Positions 11,228-21,369 of a stretch of 64,000 bases of DNA are shown piece after piece. Location: positions 19,807,173 to 19,871,172 of the forward strand of contig OZ020526.1 of assembly GCA_963971425.1 (NCBI GenBank). The letters run 5' to 3'. The position numbers and the translations under genes are program-made. Below the pieces are notes generated by a model. That model ran no database searches. It was not told the DNA's origin and saw only the letters and a list, made by a program, of their open reading frames with translations. This stretch comes from Bryoerythrophyllum caledonicum (lineage: Eukaryota; Streptophyta; Bryopsida; Pottiales; Pottiaceae). Within the stretch, counting starts at the first letter, position 1, and every line of letters starts with the position of its first letter.

Positions 11228-12099
11228 TTAAAGGTTGACATGTAATATTTATACACAAGTTGAATCCTTGTTGTAACCGATGGTCCAAGGGAGAGTTGAA
11301 ATTGAAAAAGGAAAATTTATCACTTCTTTTTTGCTTCATTTGTGTGTACAATGTGCCTCATTTTGTTGAGACTCATTCTTCTTTTGCAGATTATTCAATG
11401 CGGTAATATTTCATCCAAAACATCATCATTGTAGAAAGATGTAACTTTGCTTTTGAGTAAAAAAAACTAGTTGCAAATTTAGGAAGTATTTATAAACTTC
11501 TTCGTAAACAACTAAGAATTGAATGTTGACATGGACGGGAATGCCCAGATCAACATAAGCAAGGGCGCATTAGCAAAGCAAAGTAGTGGCAGTTAACCAC
11601 TACTTTTTTTTTAAATCAGAAAAATAATTTTTGAAATAGCAGGAGAGAAATTATATATCCTTCATGTACTATAAATAGAAACAATTACTTTAAACACCTG
11701 TTATTTACTCTATATATACAAGGTAGTATATCCAATAGTATCATCAAAATACTTAAATTTTTGTTCTAAAATAATCATCTAGATATCACCTAATTCAATA
11801 TTAATGAAATGGCTATCAAAATTTTACTGAAAGGGTGCATTTAAATGACTCCTCTAATGGGCACATTTGATTTTAAAGTTACAATGTTCAAAAGACAAAC
11901 TGATTCCTCCAGAAGGTTTTGTGGAAAAGGATGTTAGCTTGGAACAATGAGATGAAACTCTCTAGTGTAGAACCATCAGATGTATCGAACGGACACATGG
12001 CAAATTGTTTTCTATTATATATAGAGATAGATCATTGATCACGTTTCTACTCATGCTACAATCATTATTTTTAATTAGTGATACCTTTTTGTTTAATAG
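11228..12099. other. Intron-like AT-rich DNA
   Basis: No open frame or repeat of note. The end of the interval (12020-12099) is the duplicated intron sequence leading to the next LRR exon acceptor (TTTAATAG). Confidence 0.45.
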
Positions 12100-12243
12100 G
12101 TGAAATACCAAGTAAACTTGTATCTCTCAAGAAGTTGGAAGTACTTGTTTTACATAACAACAAATTGGTGGGCTCAATTCCAACTTTGTTTGGAGGCTTT
12201 TCATCACTTAAACAACTTTGGCTTGGAGGCAATGCATCTAGTG
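12100..12243 (+). pseudogene. LRR exon copy 2 (intact 144-bp unit)
   Basis: The exon is bounded by AG at 12098-12099 and a GTAACC donor at 12244. Spliced in phase 1 it encodes GEIPSKLVSLKKLEVLVLHN, NKLVGSIPTLFGGFSSLKQ and LWLGGNASSG: two complete 24-residue plant LRRs with the GxIP signature. The exon itself is undamaged, but the gene around it is not: neighbouring copies are frameshifted or truncated and no transmembrane or kinase exons follow. It may be a remnant, or an exon of a gene too rearranged to follow. Confidence 0.65.
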
Positions 12244-12530
12244 GTAACCACATATGCTACTTGCCTTTATAAAAACATGAATATAGGATTCAAAAATTTT
12301 AATGCATCATGCAATTGCAATATGAATTTTTGGTATTAATAAGAATCATGTATATAAAAATGTTCATTATTTTAAATGTCTTGGTACTACATCAAGGTGA
12401 AATAGATACAATGATTATATTATGTATGTTGACATGTGATCTTTATATTATTTAGATAATTGGTCGTGTTTCTATCCAAGCTTTAATAATCCTTGTGAGT
12501 TCCATTGATTTTATTTTTTTAATACTACAA

Positions 12531-12571
12531 GGTGACTTATAAAAGCAAACTTGCATCCCTCAAGAAGTTGG
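12531..12571 (+). pseudogene. LRR exon copy 3 (truncated)
   Basis: After an acceptor-like ACTACAAG the sequence GTGACTTATAAAAGCAAACT and the following AAGAAGTTGGA match the first 40 bases of the other two LRR exons, with small changes, and then stop matching at about 12571. The 75 bp upstream also match the introns before copies 1 and 2. Confidence 0.6.
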
Positions 12572-12931
12572 ATTACCGAACCAGACTGAGATCACAAACT
12601 TGGATCTCACCCACAAGTTTTATTACATTGGTCTAATAATAATTCAGGGTTAGGATTTCGGTTAAAATCTTTTAAACTTGGTGGAGTGATGGATGCATTC
12701 CCAAGATCAATTGTTATCGTCTACGTGTGCACTAGAAAGGACATCAACCCCAACTAGCTTGAAGTGAGGGAGAGGATAAAGATCAAATAGATCACGAATG
12801 GATCGGATTTGCCTATCGACCCTGGTCGAGCTTTGAGTCGAGCCACAGGCTCGGGAGGGCTTGGGAGGAGATGGGACAAAACCTGCCCCTATTTTTGTGT
12901 TGGAGTAGGCCCTATTTGATCCATGCAAGGA

Positions 12932-13287
12932 AGGCACCATGGCCTTAGTGTAGCGGTTTGAGTCATGGCACACCGGTGAGGTGGTTGTGAGTTCAAGTCC
13001 TATTGCCGGCGTGGTGCCTACCACCACAGTCCACCCAATTACGGTGGGGGGTCCCAAGGCCTCGTTGTATGGGGACCCACAAAGCCCTTGAGGGAGATGA
13101 CATGTCGATTGTCTCTAAGGCAATTAGTGTAGGGAAGCACTTAGTGTAGAAAAGTGTTTACCCTGAAGAGGGAGGAGTAGTTCGAATACACTAGCCTATG
13201 TCTCGTGGCCATATGCTTAATGAAGAGAATGATCAAACACTATATTCACGCCGGTCTCCTTCGGAGACTGGACTTCTTCTTCTTCTT
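12932..13287 (+). mobile_element. tRNA-derived SINE sharing the LINE 3' tail
   Basis: A RNA polymerase III promoter is visible: A box TTAGTGTAGCGG at 12945-12956 and B box GAGTTCAAGTCC at 12989-13000, spaced as in tRNA genes. The last 130 bp (from about 13155, GTGTTTACCCTGAAGAG, to CCTTCGGAGACTGGA plus TTC repeats) are homologous to the 3' ends of the LINE copies at 23035-23162, 29648-29777 and 58637-58780. The 11-bp direct repeat CCATGCAAGGA flanks it (12921-12931 and 13288-13298), the mark of target-primed insertion. The head does not fold into a functional tRNA as far as I can see, so it is a SINE and not a tRNA gene. Confidence 0.92.
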
Positions 13288-13565
13288 CCATGCAAGGACT
13301 ACGCAAGGTAATTTGGAGCCGCATGCCCCCAATTTTGGCCAAAAAAATCCAAAAAAACCTTTAGAATCCTAATACGAGCAGGGCCAGAAAAATGGATCAC
13401 CCAAGGCTGAGGTTTGGTGCAATGCTCGACCAGGGTCAATAAGGAGATCCGAATGGATCTAATGCAAATCTGATGATCCCCGCCGCTCCTCCATGAGATC
13501 CCAAACCCAAATACTTAGTCCTTGTCTACTTAGTTACAACAGTTTAAAAACCAGGGTTTAAGCCA

Positions 13566-14310
13566 GGGGCGGTTTACACTACGGACGAAGAACTCGTCCC
13601 ATGCACCTCTAAAATTAGTGATTGGCTCCATCAACTCCTCTAGGGATGACTTGGGTTTACACTACGAGGGAAAAAAAAAGTGACCAAAGGATTTGAAGTC
13701 CTGAAAAGGCCTAGAAATAGGCGTAGTGGATAATGTTGAAAGGTCCCCTGGATTTTGCGGTTAGAGAGGCAAAAAGGTTCTTTCATTGCTAAAGAAGGAG
13801 ACCATGGGCCTAAAATGCTGTTTTATTATTGTCATTTTATTATTTTATTATTTTATTTATTTATTTATTTTGTTTTTTTGTTTTTTTTTTGTTTTTTGAG
13901 GGGGCCCAACAATACTGTAGATACAATGACGGCCACCCTTTATTTACCTCTTGCCGTTACACTTTGAACTCGAAGTAGAAAAGGTCATCGCTTTCCTTGT
14001 ATCATTCCCTCATTTGTCTTGTATGCCTTGATTCTTGCTGTTTTTTGTCGTTCTGGCTTGTTTTTTTTCTTCATTTTTTAAGGAAAAACCACCCTTTTTA
14101 GGCATTCATTAAAAAAATCAGCACGCCCACTTTTTAGTACATGGTCATTCCTCCCGGTCCAAGTTCGGTTTACACTTAGTGAGAGGCCCAAGGGCTTTAA
14201 AAATTACATTGTTTTGAGGTGTGACTATGGAAGTGTGACCATGAAGTGTCACCATGGAATTAATCCATTTTCCTTGGTCATGGCTCTTAGTCTGTAGTGT
14301 AAACCGCCCC
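13566..14310 (-). mobile_element. MITE family H (GGGGCGGTTTACACTA ends), copy 1
   Basis: The left end GGGGCGGTTTACACTACGGA is inverted at the right end (TAGTGTAAACCGCCCC, to 14310). It matches the copy at 38500-39108 in opposite orientation, including the block GATGACTTGGGTTTACACTA and a poly-T/TTTA tract (13820-13893). Flanks here are CCA and TCA, a damaged 3-bp duplication; the other copy has clear TTA. No coding capacity. Confidence 0.85.
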
Positions 14311-14454
14311 TCAATTAAGAAGTTTCAGAATCCACCAAAGGCCAAGGGCGTTACTCATGTTGTCCCAGGAGCTCACATACACAGAACAATCCCCCTTCCT
14401 ACTCCCAATCTTCACTCATTACAACCTCCTCCTATGCTCTTTGTACACTACTAA

Positions 14455-14997
14455 AGTAGAGGCACCTAATTCCGATCACTTAAGCCAATTGGGGACCCAA
14501 ATGACATTGTATGTCAAAAACATTTATGTAAAAAGATGCGGAATTAGGAATGAAACTCAACAAATATTTTTTCAAATTTAATCTCAAAGATTTGCAATTG
14601 CTATAGAATTGGAAGTTAAAAAACCACCAAAGTCCATGATCAAACTGTAGAGTAGGTGAGATTTGGTGCCCTCCTTTGCCCAATGCCAACAAGTGAGAGT
14701 GAGTAAAAAGAGAGAAGACATGCCATGGATAATCAACTCATGGAGGTACCCAATGCTGATTGGCCTTGTTTGACTCTCGAGGCAAGGCCACCAATGAGAG
14801 TTTCAATTGAGGTGGAGCAACCCAAAATTGCATACTTCGTGATCCAATGCCGATCATGACTAGGGTTTTCAGATTTTGAGTTATCCGTTTTGGGTCCCTT
14901 CATGCACCATTTCATACATTTACCATTTTCATGCACCATTCCATTCATACTCTACTAATCGGAATTGGGTGGCCGATCGGAATTGGGTGCCTCTACC
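14455..14997 (-). mobile_element. MITE family G, copy 2
   Basis: It has the same ends and interior as the copy at 6981 (AGTAGAGGCACCTAATTCCG ... GGGTGCCTCTACC). TAA precedes it. About 543 bp. Confidence 0.85.
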
Positions 14998-15239
14998 TTG
15001 ATACTATAGTTGTTCCTCCTTAGTTCCACTTCACACTTAAGAGAGAGAGCCCCCTACGGAGAGACCCGCCCCAAAGCCCTCCATATCCCGAAATCCAAAT
15101 GCCTCATGCACATAATGGATGAGGGCTAGTGACCGAGCTGGATGAATCCCAATTGGCCAGTACTAATCCACAGTCCATTAGTTTGCAAAAAAATTACTAC
15201 CCTACCCCCTAAAGCCCATAATTCCTTGGTTAACAGCTA

Positions 15240-15456
15240 CGCTAAAGATCACATTTAGTGTAATGCTCAGTAAATGACTTGTAAATGCCATAAGTTTTTA
15301 TTTTAAGTGAATATTTTTACCAACTACGTTTATAATGATCCTCTTAATTGAATACTATAGAGAGTTGTGCTCTTGGTAAAAATTGACATCAAGAGTAAAA
15401 ACTTATCGCATTTACAAGTCATTTACTGAGCATTACACTAAATGTGATCTTTAGTG
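15240..15456. mobile_element. 217-bp foldback MITE, TA-flanked
   Basis: The terminal arms are about 60 bp and nearly identical when inverted: CGCTAAAGATCACATTTAGT (15240) and its complement ending at 15456. They share TAATGCTCAGTAAATGACTT internally. TA lies on both sides (15238-15239 and 15457-15458). It belongs to the TTTAGTG group. Confidence 0.85.
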
Positions 15457-16264
15457 TACTGATAATATTGGACCACATGAAGTGATTTATTCTAGTAGAC
15501 TTTTAAAGGCTATCCACATTTGAGAATGATGTTGCTTTATTGTAAGTCTTTATAATTTACAAGTCATTACAATTGTCAAGAACTTCATTATACTAATAGA
15601 TTGTAATGTTCAAAAAAACATTACTGACGCAATATTGATTTAGTATGCATTATGGGCTGAAATTTTACTTGATCTAATTGATGCTTGGCATACTACAAGA
15701 ACTAGGCTCAAGGGATAAGAGAACAACTCTTTCATGTGCTTTCCTTTGAGTTGGAAGGTTGAGTCCTCTTAAAGCACTTTGTACCTTAATGTTTGTTAAT
15801 TTATGTAATACATTGAGTCATTATTTTTATCTATGTTTTGCATTGTCTTGTTGGATTCAGTTCATGAAGAGACCTTCAATAAATTTCATACTATGTCAAG
15901 AGTTTTTCCCCTTATATAGGGTTCCAACAATAAATCAAAAAACATTAAAGCTGAAGTAAACTCTACCTATTGCAATACGTTGCAAAAATCTTATATATTC
16001 ATTTCAAAATCATAATTAGTTGAAACCTAAAACAACCTCAATTAGACTTCTTTTTTTATTTTGTTTGATTTATTTCTTGAATATTGTACAATGTATATAG
16101 TAACACAATCTTCATGAAAACATCACATGACATGTGAAAATGTAAAAAATGACAATTTTTCTATTAGGCGTGAAAGTGATCTAATGGCTACGATTGAAAG
16201 AAGTTTTTCCTTCACAAATATCTGACAACATTGAGGTGTGAAGAATGGACATCAGTGAGAACTA
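15457..16264. other. AT-rich DNA, nothing recognised
   Basis: Only short open frames (longest about 66 codons) with no motif. No repeat structure seen. Confidence 0.4.
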
Positions 16265-16365
16265 CATTTAAAATGATGTTTAGTGTAGTGGTACAGATAG
16301 TTTACTTACCTTGATACACTATTTCTGAATAAGTTGACAATTACAATAAGACATCATTTTTAGTG
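16265..16365. mobile_element. 101-bp foldback MITE of the TTTAGTG group
   Basis: The left end CATTTAAAATGATGTTTAGTG-like arm and the right end CATCATTTTTAGTG form imperfect inverted repeats. TA flanks both sides (16263-16264 and 16366-16367). The central words match the left part of 7533-8044, so it is a deleted relative. Confidence 0.6.
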
Positions 16366-16937
16366 TAGTTCTCCACACTATACACAGGCATGCATTATTC
16401 CAAGTGAGAGAATGGAACTCCAAGTAACTTCCATGTAGATGAAGTAAAAGTCCCATGTGGAGATTAATATTCAACAAAAACCTAATATTTCCTCTATAAT
16501 AAAGATTCTGTTAATAACACAAAATGTAAACTAAATTGCAAGAAAAGGTAAGAGTTACATGCATGTTAAATAGTGTCATATACAACGTGCTCGACGAGGA
16601 AAAAGCTTCAAATAATTGTAGCGTGTGATGAGAAAATTTCAAAGGCACATTCAAAAGATTCAAAGGGCGTGTGACCGGTGAACAACCAAACCTGCATAAA
16701 GCCCAATTCCAAAGCAGAGCACTTGCCAGAAACACGCCTCCACGCTCATATGGTCATGTGACCAAGCTCTCGCAGACGTTCCAAGGCTGCAAATATTGCC
16801 AGATCTATGCAATATCTCAACCCAATGGTTCTCCGAATCACATCCTATCCAGAACATTTTATATTGTAACCAGGTGGATTGGTGTCTAGAAGTATATATG
16901 GAAAGAATACTCATGATCGACATAATCATACGTTGCT

Positions 16938-17000
16938 TGCAGTAAAGTTTCTCTTTACTTGTGTCAAAAAAATAAAATAATAATAAATAAATAAATAAAA
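16938..17000 (+). mobile_element. 63-bp truncated retroposon with 16-bp target duplication
   Basis: The direct repeat ATAATCATACGTTGCT occurs at 16922-16937 and again at 17001-17016, exactly flanking a short insert that ends in an A-rich tail (AAAAAAATAAAATAATAAT and AAAT repeats). That is the hallmark of a severely 5'-truncated SINE or LINE. The insert is too short to assign to a family. Confidence 0.75.
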
Positions 17001-18334
17001 ATAATCATACGTTGCTATCTTATGTTGTCTTTACATTTTAGAATTTTTATAAAATATACGGAGTTCTATTATCCTTCCCTTTTTCATTGACCGTATGCGG
17101 AAGAGATTTTACGAGAATCCAAACATGGGACTAATTCTATAGAATGTTGACCTCGATTAGGGGATTGGATTCAAACTGTTTGATTCAGTACTAACCTGGT
17201 CTCAGATGCAGCGTTGTACCAACGTTACGCTCGTGCAAACAGCAAACAGGAAAAACAGGAATCCCTTGATCTCCTGTCTCCTCCAACAAGTCCACAAGGT
17301 ACGCAAAGCTCCCTGCACTTTCCTGACCCAGGTGTCAATTATGCGCAGGGAAGAGTAGGTGAGCAGTCCAAATAATGTCACCCCTCACCAACAGTGGTGC
17401 CGTGCAATGGGCGTGAGCAAACTTTCAGCTAGATGTGAGAAAACAAGCTGCTACATCACCAACAGTGCTAGAATCCTGTCGGTCACTGAGATGAAATTGA
17501 TGTAGTATAGAAGTACATGAGCATTCCTAATAGTTCACGAGCATGTGCACAACTCGTCATGGAACAAGACTAAGTTAGTGTCTCTACAGTATGTCTCCAC
17601 AGTAGGAACATCAGAATGTGGAGGAAGGCGTCAACCTTCAGAGAAGCAACAGCCCTCCGGAGTTTATTTGCTGACCACGCTTTCCTAAGTCTTTTACAGT
17701 TATGGTGGTCTCCATGGTCCAGTCGTTTATTCCATCCAATAATGCGCAGATTCCGATCTCGCCAAATAATTCAAATGATGGTGACCTGCCACAACAGTCC
17801 AAAGAGTAGTGAGAAGCAGGAAACCCACGCCGATTCAAAACAATAACAATGTCTGACCATACATCACCGTTCAAATCGGGAGTCCTACTCATACAGTTTC
17901 AAGCCAAATTTAAAGGGGAAGGGATGGTGAAACAAACCTCGAGAAAGCGGCGATCCACCAGAAGCCATCCGGGTTCCACGCTCCTCAGCCCACATATTGG
18001 GATCAAAACTAATCCTACGTCGATTCCGTACTAACCTCAATATTATACAATCACGTCGACAGGCAACTACACTGTCAGTGTACTAATGCTATTGTAAACC
18101 ACTCATCTTCACTCACTCACTCCCCTTCAGCTTATTATTCTACGCAAAACGCTTCGATCGACCTCAGGAACACAAACCTCCTGCTCGGTATGGGGAGAAA
18201 GCAAATTCTATAAAAACACCATTACTACTGTACACGCCCATCCCCATGAATCGCAAGACGTCTAGAGAAACATCACACAGAACGAAATCAATTCATACCG
18301 AAGAGATCGATCCATCATTGAGAGAGATTTGGCG
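17001..18334. other. Mixed-composition DNA downstream of the receptor-like kinase gene
   Basis: No protein gene is recognised. The last 200-300 bp before 18335 may include the 3' untranslated region of the minus-strand kinase gene. Short open frames on both strands around 17616-17892 have no motif. Confidence 0.4.
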
Positions 18335-19663
18335 TCATTGACTTTGCTGTTCAGCGTTGTCATCGTTGAGATCGAGCTGCGCCCACAACAGAGCGGTGGA
18401 TTTGGGGCCGACGGCCTCGGGCGTGAGCTTGAGCGCCTCGGCGAGCATGCTGGTGACCTTCCGCATGGACGGTCGCCTGTTCCGGGATGCCAGACACAGC
18501 GAGACGATCTTGCAGAGTGCGACGAGCTCGTCGTGGTTGTACGTCTTGAGCGAGGGATCAATCATGTACCACACCATCTTGGGGTCACTGAGGTACTCGT
18601 TGGCCCACGCGACGAGGTTGCCCGTGTGCTCGCTCTGCGGGACGCGCCCGCTGAGGACCTCCAGGAGCAGCACGCCGAAGTTGTAGATGTTGCTCTCGAA
18701 ATCCGGGCTGTGAATGCCCTCCGCGTCATCGTATCCCATCAGGCGCGGCGCCAGCCAAGTGCTCTTCTGGCTGCGGGTCGTGGTGCCCGTCGTGGAGACG
18801 CCGAAGTTGGCCACCTTGGCCGCGTAGTCGTCCGTGAGGAAGATGGACGACGCGTCCAGGTTGAGGTGGCTCGCGGGCGGCACGAGCTCGTGGTGCATGT
18901 ACGCAAGCCCGTGCGCGGCGCCCATGACGATGCGCATGCGCGTGGCCATGCGCGTGGCCCAGTCGAGGTGTTCGCTCTCCTTATTGTGCAAATGATCGTA
19001 CAAGGTGCCGTTGCTGGCGTACTCGAAGACGAGGATGCGCGTAAACGGATCCTCGGAGGAGGAGTATCCCACGAGGTTCACCAGATGCGCGTGCTTCATC
19101 CGCGCCAGCGCTTCCACTTTTCTCCGGAACAAGAGCTCCTTCGCCGCAGTCCAATTCTCCACCCCGACACGCATGCTCGTGGCCGCGATCTCCGTGCCGT
19201 TCGGCAGCGTGCCCTTGTACATCACGTTGTCCGACGACTGCCCGATGATGTTGCTGAAATCCTCGCACGCCGCCTCCACCTCGTCGCGCTTCAGCAGCGG
19301 CGCCGTGGACTCGAACACGCGCTGCAGCTGCCCGCTCATGCCCTGCTTCCATGGACTCACGGCTGTCGACCGCCGCTTGTACCGGAAGTAAGCAATGGCG
19401 GACACCGAGACGACGATCACTAGGAAGAGCGCGGATCCGAATCCGACGAGAAAAATCGACGTCTTGTCCAGCCGATTCCCCGAGCCATCCGCCACACCCG
19501 GCCCCTGGGCAACAACGGCGCTCAATTTCCGCGCTCCACCTCCGGCGGCGCTCATCAGGGCCCCGCTCATTCTCGCCTCCTGTAAGACACGCGCGGAGAC
19601 CGACGCCACGAGGACGATCATCCCGGTGAGCAACCAAACGCGGCTCGTCTTCCGCGCCTTCAT
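18335..19663 (-). CDS. Receptor-like pseudokinase, MRH1/MDIS2-like, without LRRs
   Basis: A single intronless frame of 442 residues if translation starts at ATG 19663; the frame is open 30 codons further to an ATG at 19753. I prefer 19663 because it puts a signal peptide (MKARKTSRVWLLTGMIVLV) at the N-terminus. A short 45-residue extracellular segment follows, then one membrane helix (residues about 69-93), a basic stop-transfer, and a protein kinase fold from about 125 to 410. The segment LKRDEVEAACEDFSNIIG and the region around FEYASNGTLYDHL are characteristic of the plant MRH1/MALE DISCOVERER group. Three catalytic positions are lost: the VAIK lysine is serine (IAATS), the HRD aspartate is asparagine (HLN), and DFG is NFG, so it should be catalytically dead and act by binding partners at the plasma membrane. 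Family members usually have LRRs outside; none is present. The pair MATR-MATR before the alpha-E helix is a 12-bp in-frame duplication. GC content is far above the surroundings. Confidence 0.88.
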   Translation of the reverse strand: MKARKTSRVWLLTGMIVLVASVSARVLQEARMSGALMSAAGGGARKLSAVVAQGPGVADGSGNRLDKTSIFLVGFGSALFLVIVVSVSAIAYFRYKRRSTAVSPWKQGMSGQLQRVFESTAPLLKRDEVEAACEDFSNIIGQSSDNVMYKGTLPNGTEIAATSMRVGVENWTAAKELLFRRKVEALARMKHAHLVNLVGYSSSEDPFTRILVFEYASNGTLYDHLHNKESEHLDWATRMATRMRIVMGAAHGLAYMHHELVPPASHLNLDASSIFLTDDYAAKVANFGVSTTGTTTRSQKSTWLAPRLMGYDDAEGIHSPDFESNIYNFGVLLLEVLSGRVPQSEHTGNLVAWANEYLSDPKMVWYMIDPSLKTYNHDELVALCKIVSLCLASRNRRPSMRKVTSMLAEALKLTPEAVGPKSTALLWAQLDLNDDNAEQQSQ

Positions 19664-19753
19664 CTTCCTAACCTCGGCCTGCACTTCCGCTTTACCTCCA
19701 CCGCCCTCGCAGCCTCCAAGAAACAGGCTCTCCCTGCGTCTCTGAGACCTCAC

Positions 19754-20540
19754 ACCCTATCATAGCTGCTTCATCCTCCATAGTCGCGCATCGACAAACA
19801 CATTGAACCCGTCCAGGTTCGCGAGAGCTTCCCGTCTCCAATTTCCACACCACGACCCCACTAGTACACGGCCGGTCCCACACCTCGCCACCACGTGCAC
19901 CTAACGTCACCACGTGCACCCTGCACTCCTCAATCCTCACGCATTCGCGCTCCTCAATCCGCAAAACGCAAGCTCACGCACACAAAACTCATCTCCTCGC
20001 CAAGAAACCTCCATCCTCCTACTCCCAGCCTGCTCTCCCCTCCATCGCCAGCAACAAATCCGACTCGCACTCGCAGCCTTCACTCGAGCCTCTCATCCTC
20101 CAAGCAAAAACCTCTGAGCAAGAACATGAAGAGATAACACAAAGGATTCCCGATAGAAATGGAAAAAAAACCGGAGGAGCCTAAGCACGACGAGCACATC
20201 GGACGGCAGGGAACGATGGCATGGCGTGGAGGCGGCCTGGGCAGAAGGGCGTGCGAAGCATGGGCCTGGCGATGGCTATGGAGCAACAACGGAGACGAAA
20301 ACAAGGGAGCATGGAAAAGAGCGCCAAAGACTGGAAGCAACCTCGGTTGAAAGCTACACTTTAAGTCCGGCTCTGTAAAAGGTGATCAGCTTTCGGGCGT
20401 GCTTCGACGGAGTCGTCGCCGTCGACTTTGATCTTGCTGACGACGACGGACGGACGGACGAGACTCGGGCCTGTGCGGGGCCCAACACAATTTCCTGCGC
20501 GATCAGTTGCAGTGGACTTGGAGCCCGTATTGGCCACCTT
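19754..20540. other. GC-rich upstream region of the pseudokinase gene
   Basis: The region keeps a high GC content and many CT/CA-rich runs, then drops to AT-rich DNA after about 20540. Open frames of 60-90 codons on both strands are low-complexity and have no domain. I read it as promoter and 5' untranslated DNA; a short upstream exon cannot be excluded. Confidence 0.4.
19892..19916. promoter_or_regulatory. Two G-boxes upstream of the pseudokinase gene
   Basis: CACGTG occurs at 19892-19897 and 19911-19916, each as CCACGTGCACC, with AACGTCACC between them. They lie about 230-250 bp upstream of the chosen start codon on the opposite strand. G-box/ABRE-type sites bind bZIP and bHLH factors, so light or abscisic-acid control is possible, but this is inference from the motif and its position only. 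Confidence 0.5.
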
Positions 20541-21369
20541 AACACCTCACCTAATATTGCCTTTTTGTATACTGTAATATATTTGTATTTGTATAATTGA
20601 CGCTTGTCTTTATATGACTAATGGATTCATTATTCAATGCATAACGTACATTTCCTCCTTGAAATGTAAGAAGGAGAGTATAAAAGTCACCTTGATGGAT
20701 ATTTCTTCTTGACAAAGGTTGTCTTACTTTATATAGAGGAGATATTTGTCAAGGTTATGGATTAGACGACAAGCTTTTGGGAGTGTAGCCAAATTTTCCT
20801 TTGGATTTACGGCTAGAGGTTGTTGTGGCAAATTGGGGGTTGACTAGTGAGAACTAGGAATTTTGTATGAGGTGAATTTAGCCCTTTGAGGGTGACGTGG
20901 TGACTATGCTTGAGAGAATCCATGATTGGGTACTATTCATTGCGGCTTCATCTACACAACGGCTACATTTCATTGTGACTAGTCACTACTACATCACTAC
21001 AGTTTGTTTGTCAAACTTTGGCGCACATTCTCACCACATTCAATGAAGTGCACGGATCAAGAGAACTTAAGTTAGGTCGTGGATCGAATAGAGATGAAGT
21101 ATTGGTCCACCAAATTGGCAAATCATTTCGGAAGTGACCACCTATAGGCCTCTTGTCCTTAAAAGGTTAATGATCCAACAGCCATCTAGGCTATCATAGA
21201 CATTGATAATGCTTTGATTATAATCTCAACTTACCATATGGTGACCAACTAATGCCATTAATATCTAAACAAACTAACAACCAAACTTCCAATCACTTTT
21301 TGGATAGCTCTAATGTTAAATCTATCACTCATTTTTTTAATATGATCATAAGCACCTTTGTTATAAATG
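20541..21369. other. AT-rich DNA, nothing recognised
   Basis: No gene, repeat or element end was recognised. A more decayed part of the LINE may start before 21370 but I cannot align it. Confidence 0.35.

Noticed and set aside
12941..13010. tRNA gene
   Set aside because: A and B boxes are present, but the sequence lies in a unit with target duplications and a LINE-type tail, and I see no convincing acceptor stem, so it is a SINE head.
12707..13057. 116-codon minus-strand protein
   Set aside because: It covers the reverse complement of the SINE head and its left flank and has no domain.
18329..19423. 364-codon plus-strand open frame opposite the kinase gene
   Set aside because: It is the antisense shadow of a GC-rich coding sequence; the minus strand encodes a clear kinase fold with signal peptide and membrane helix.
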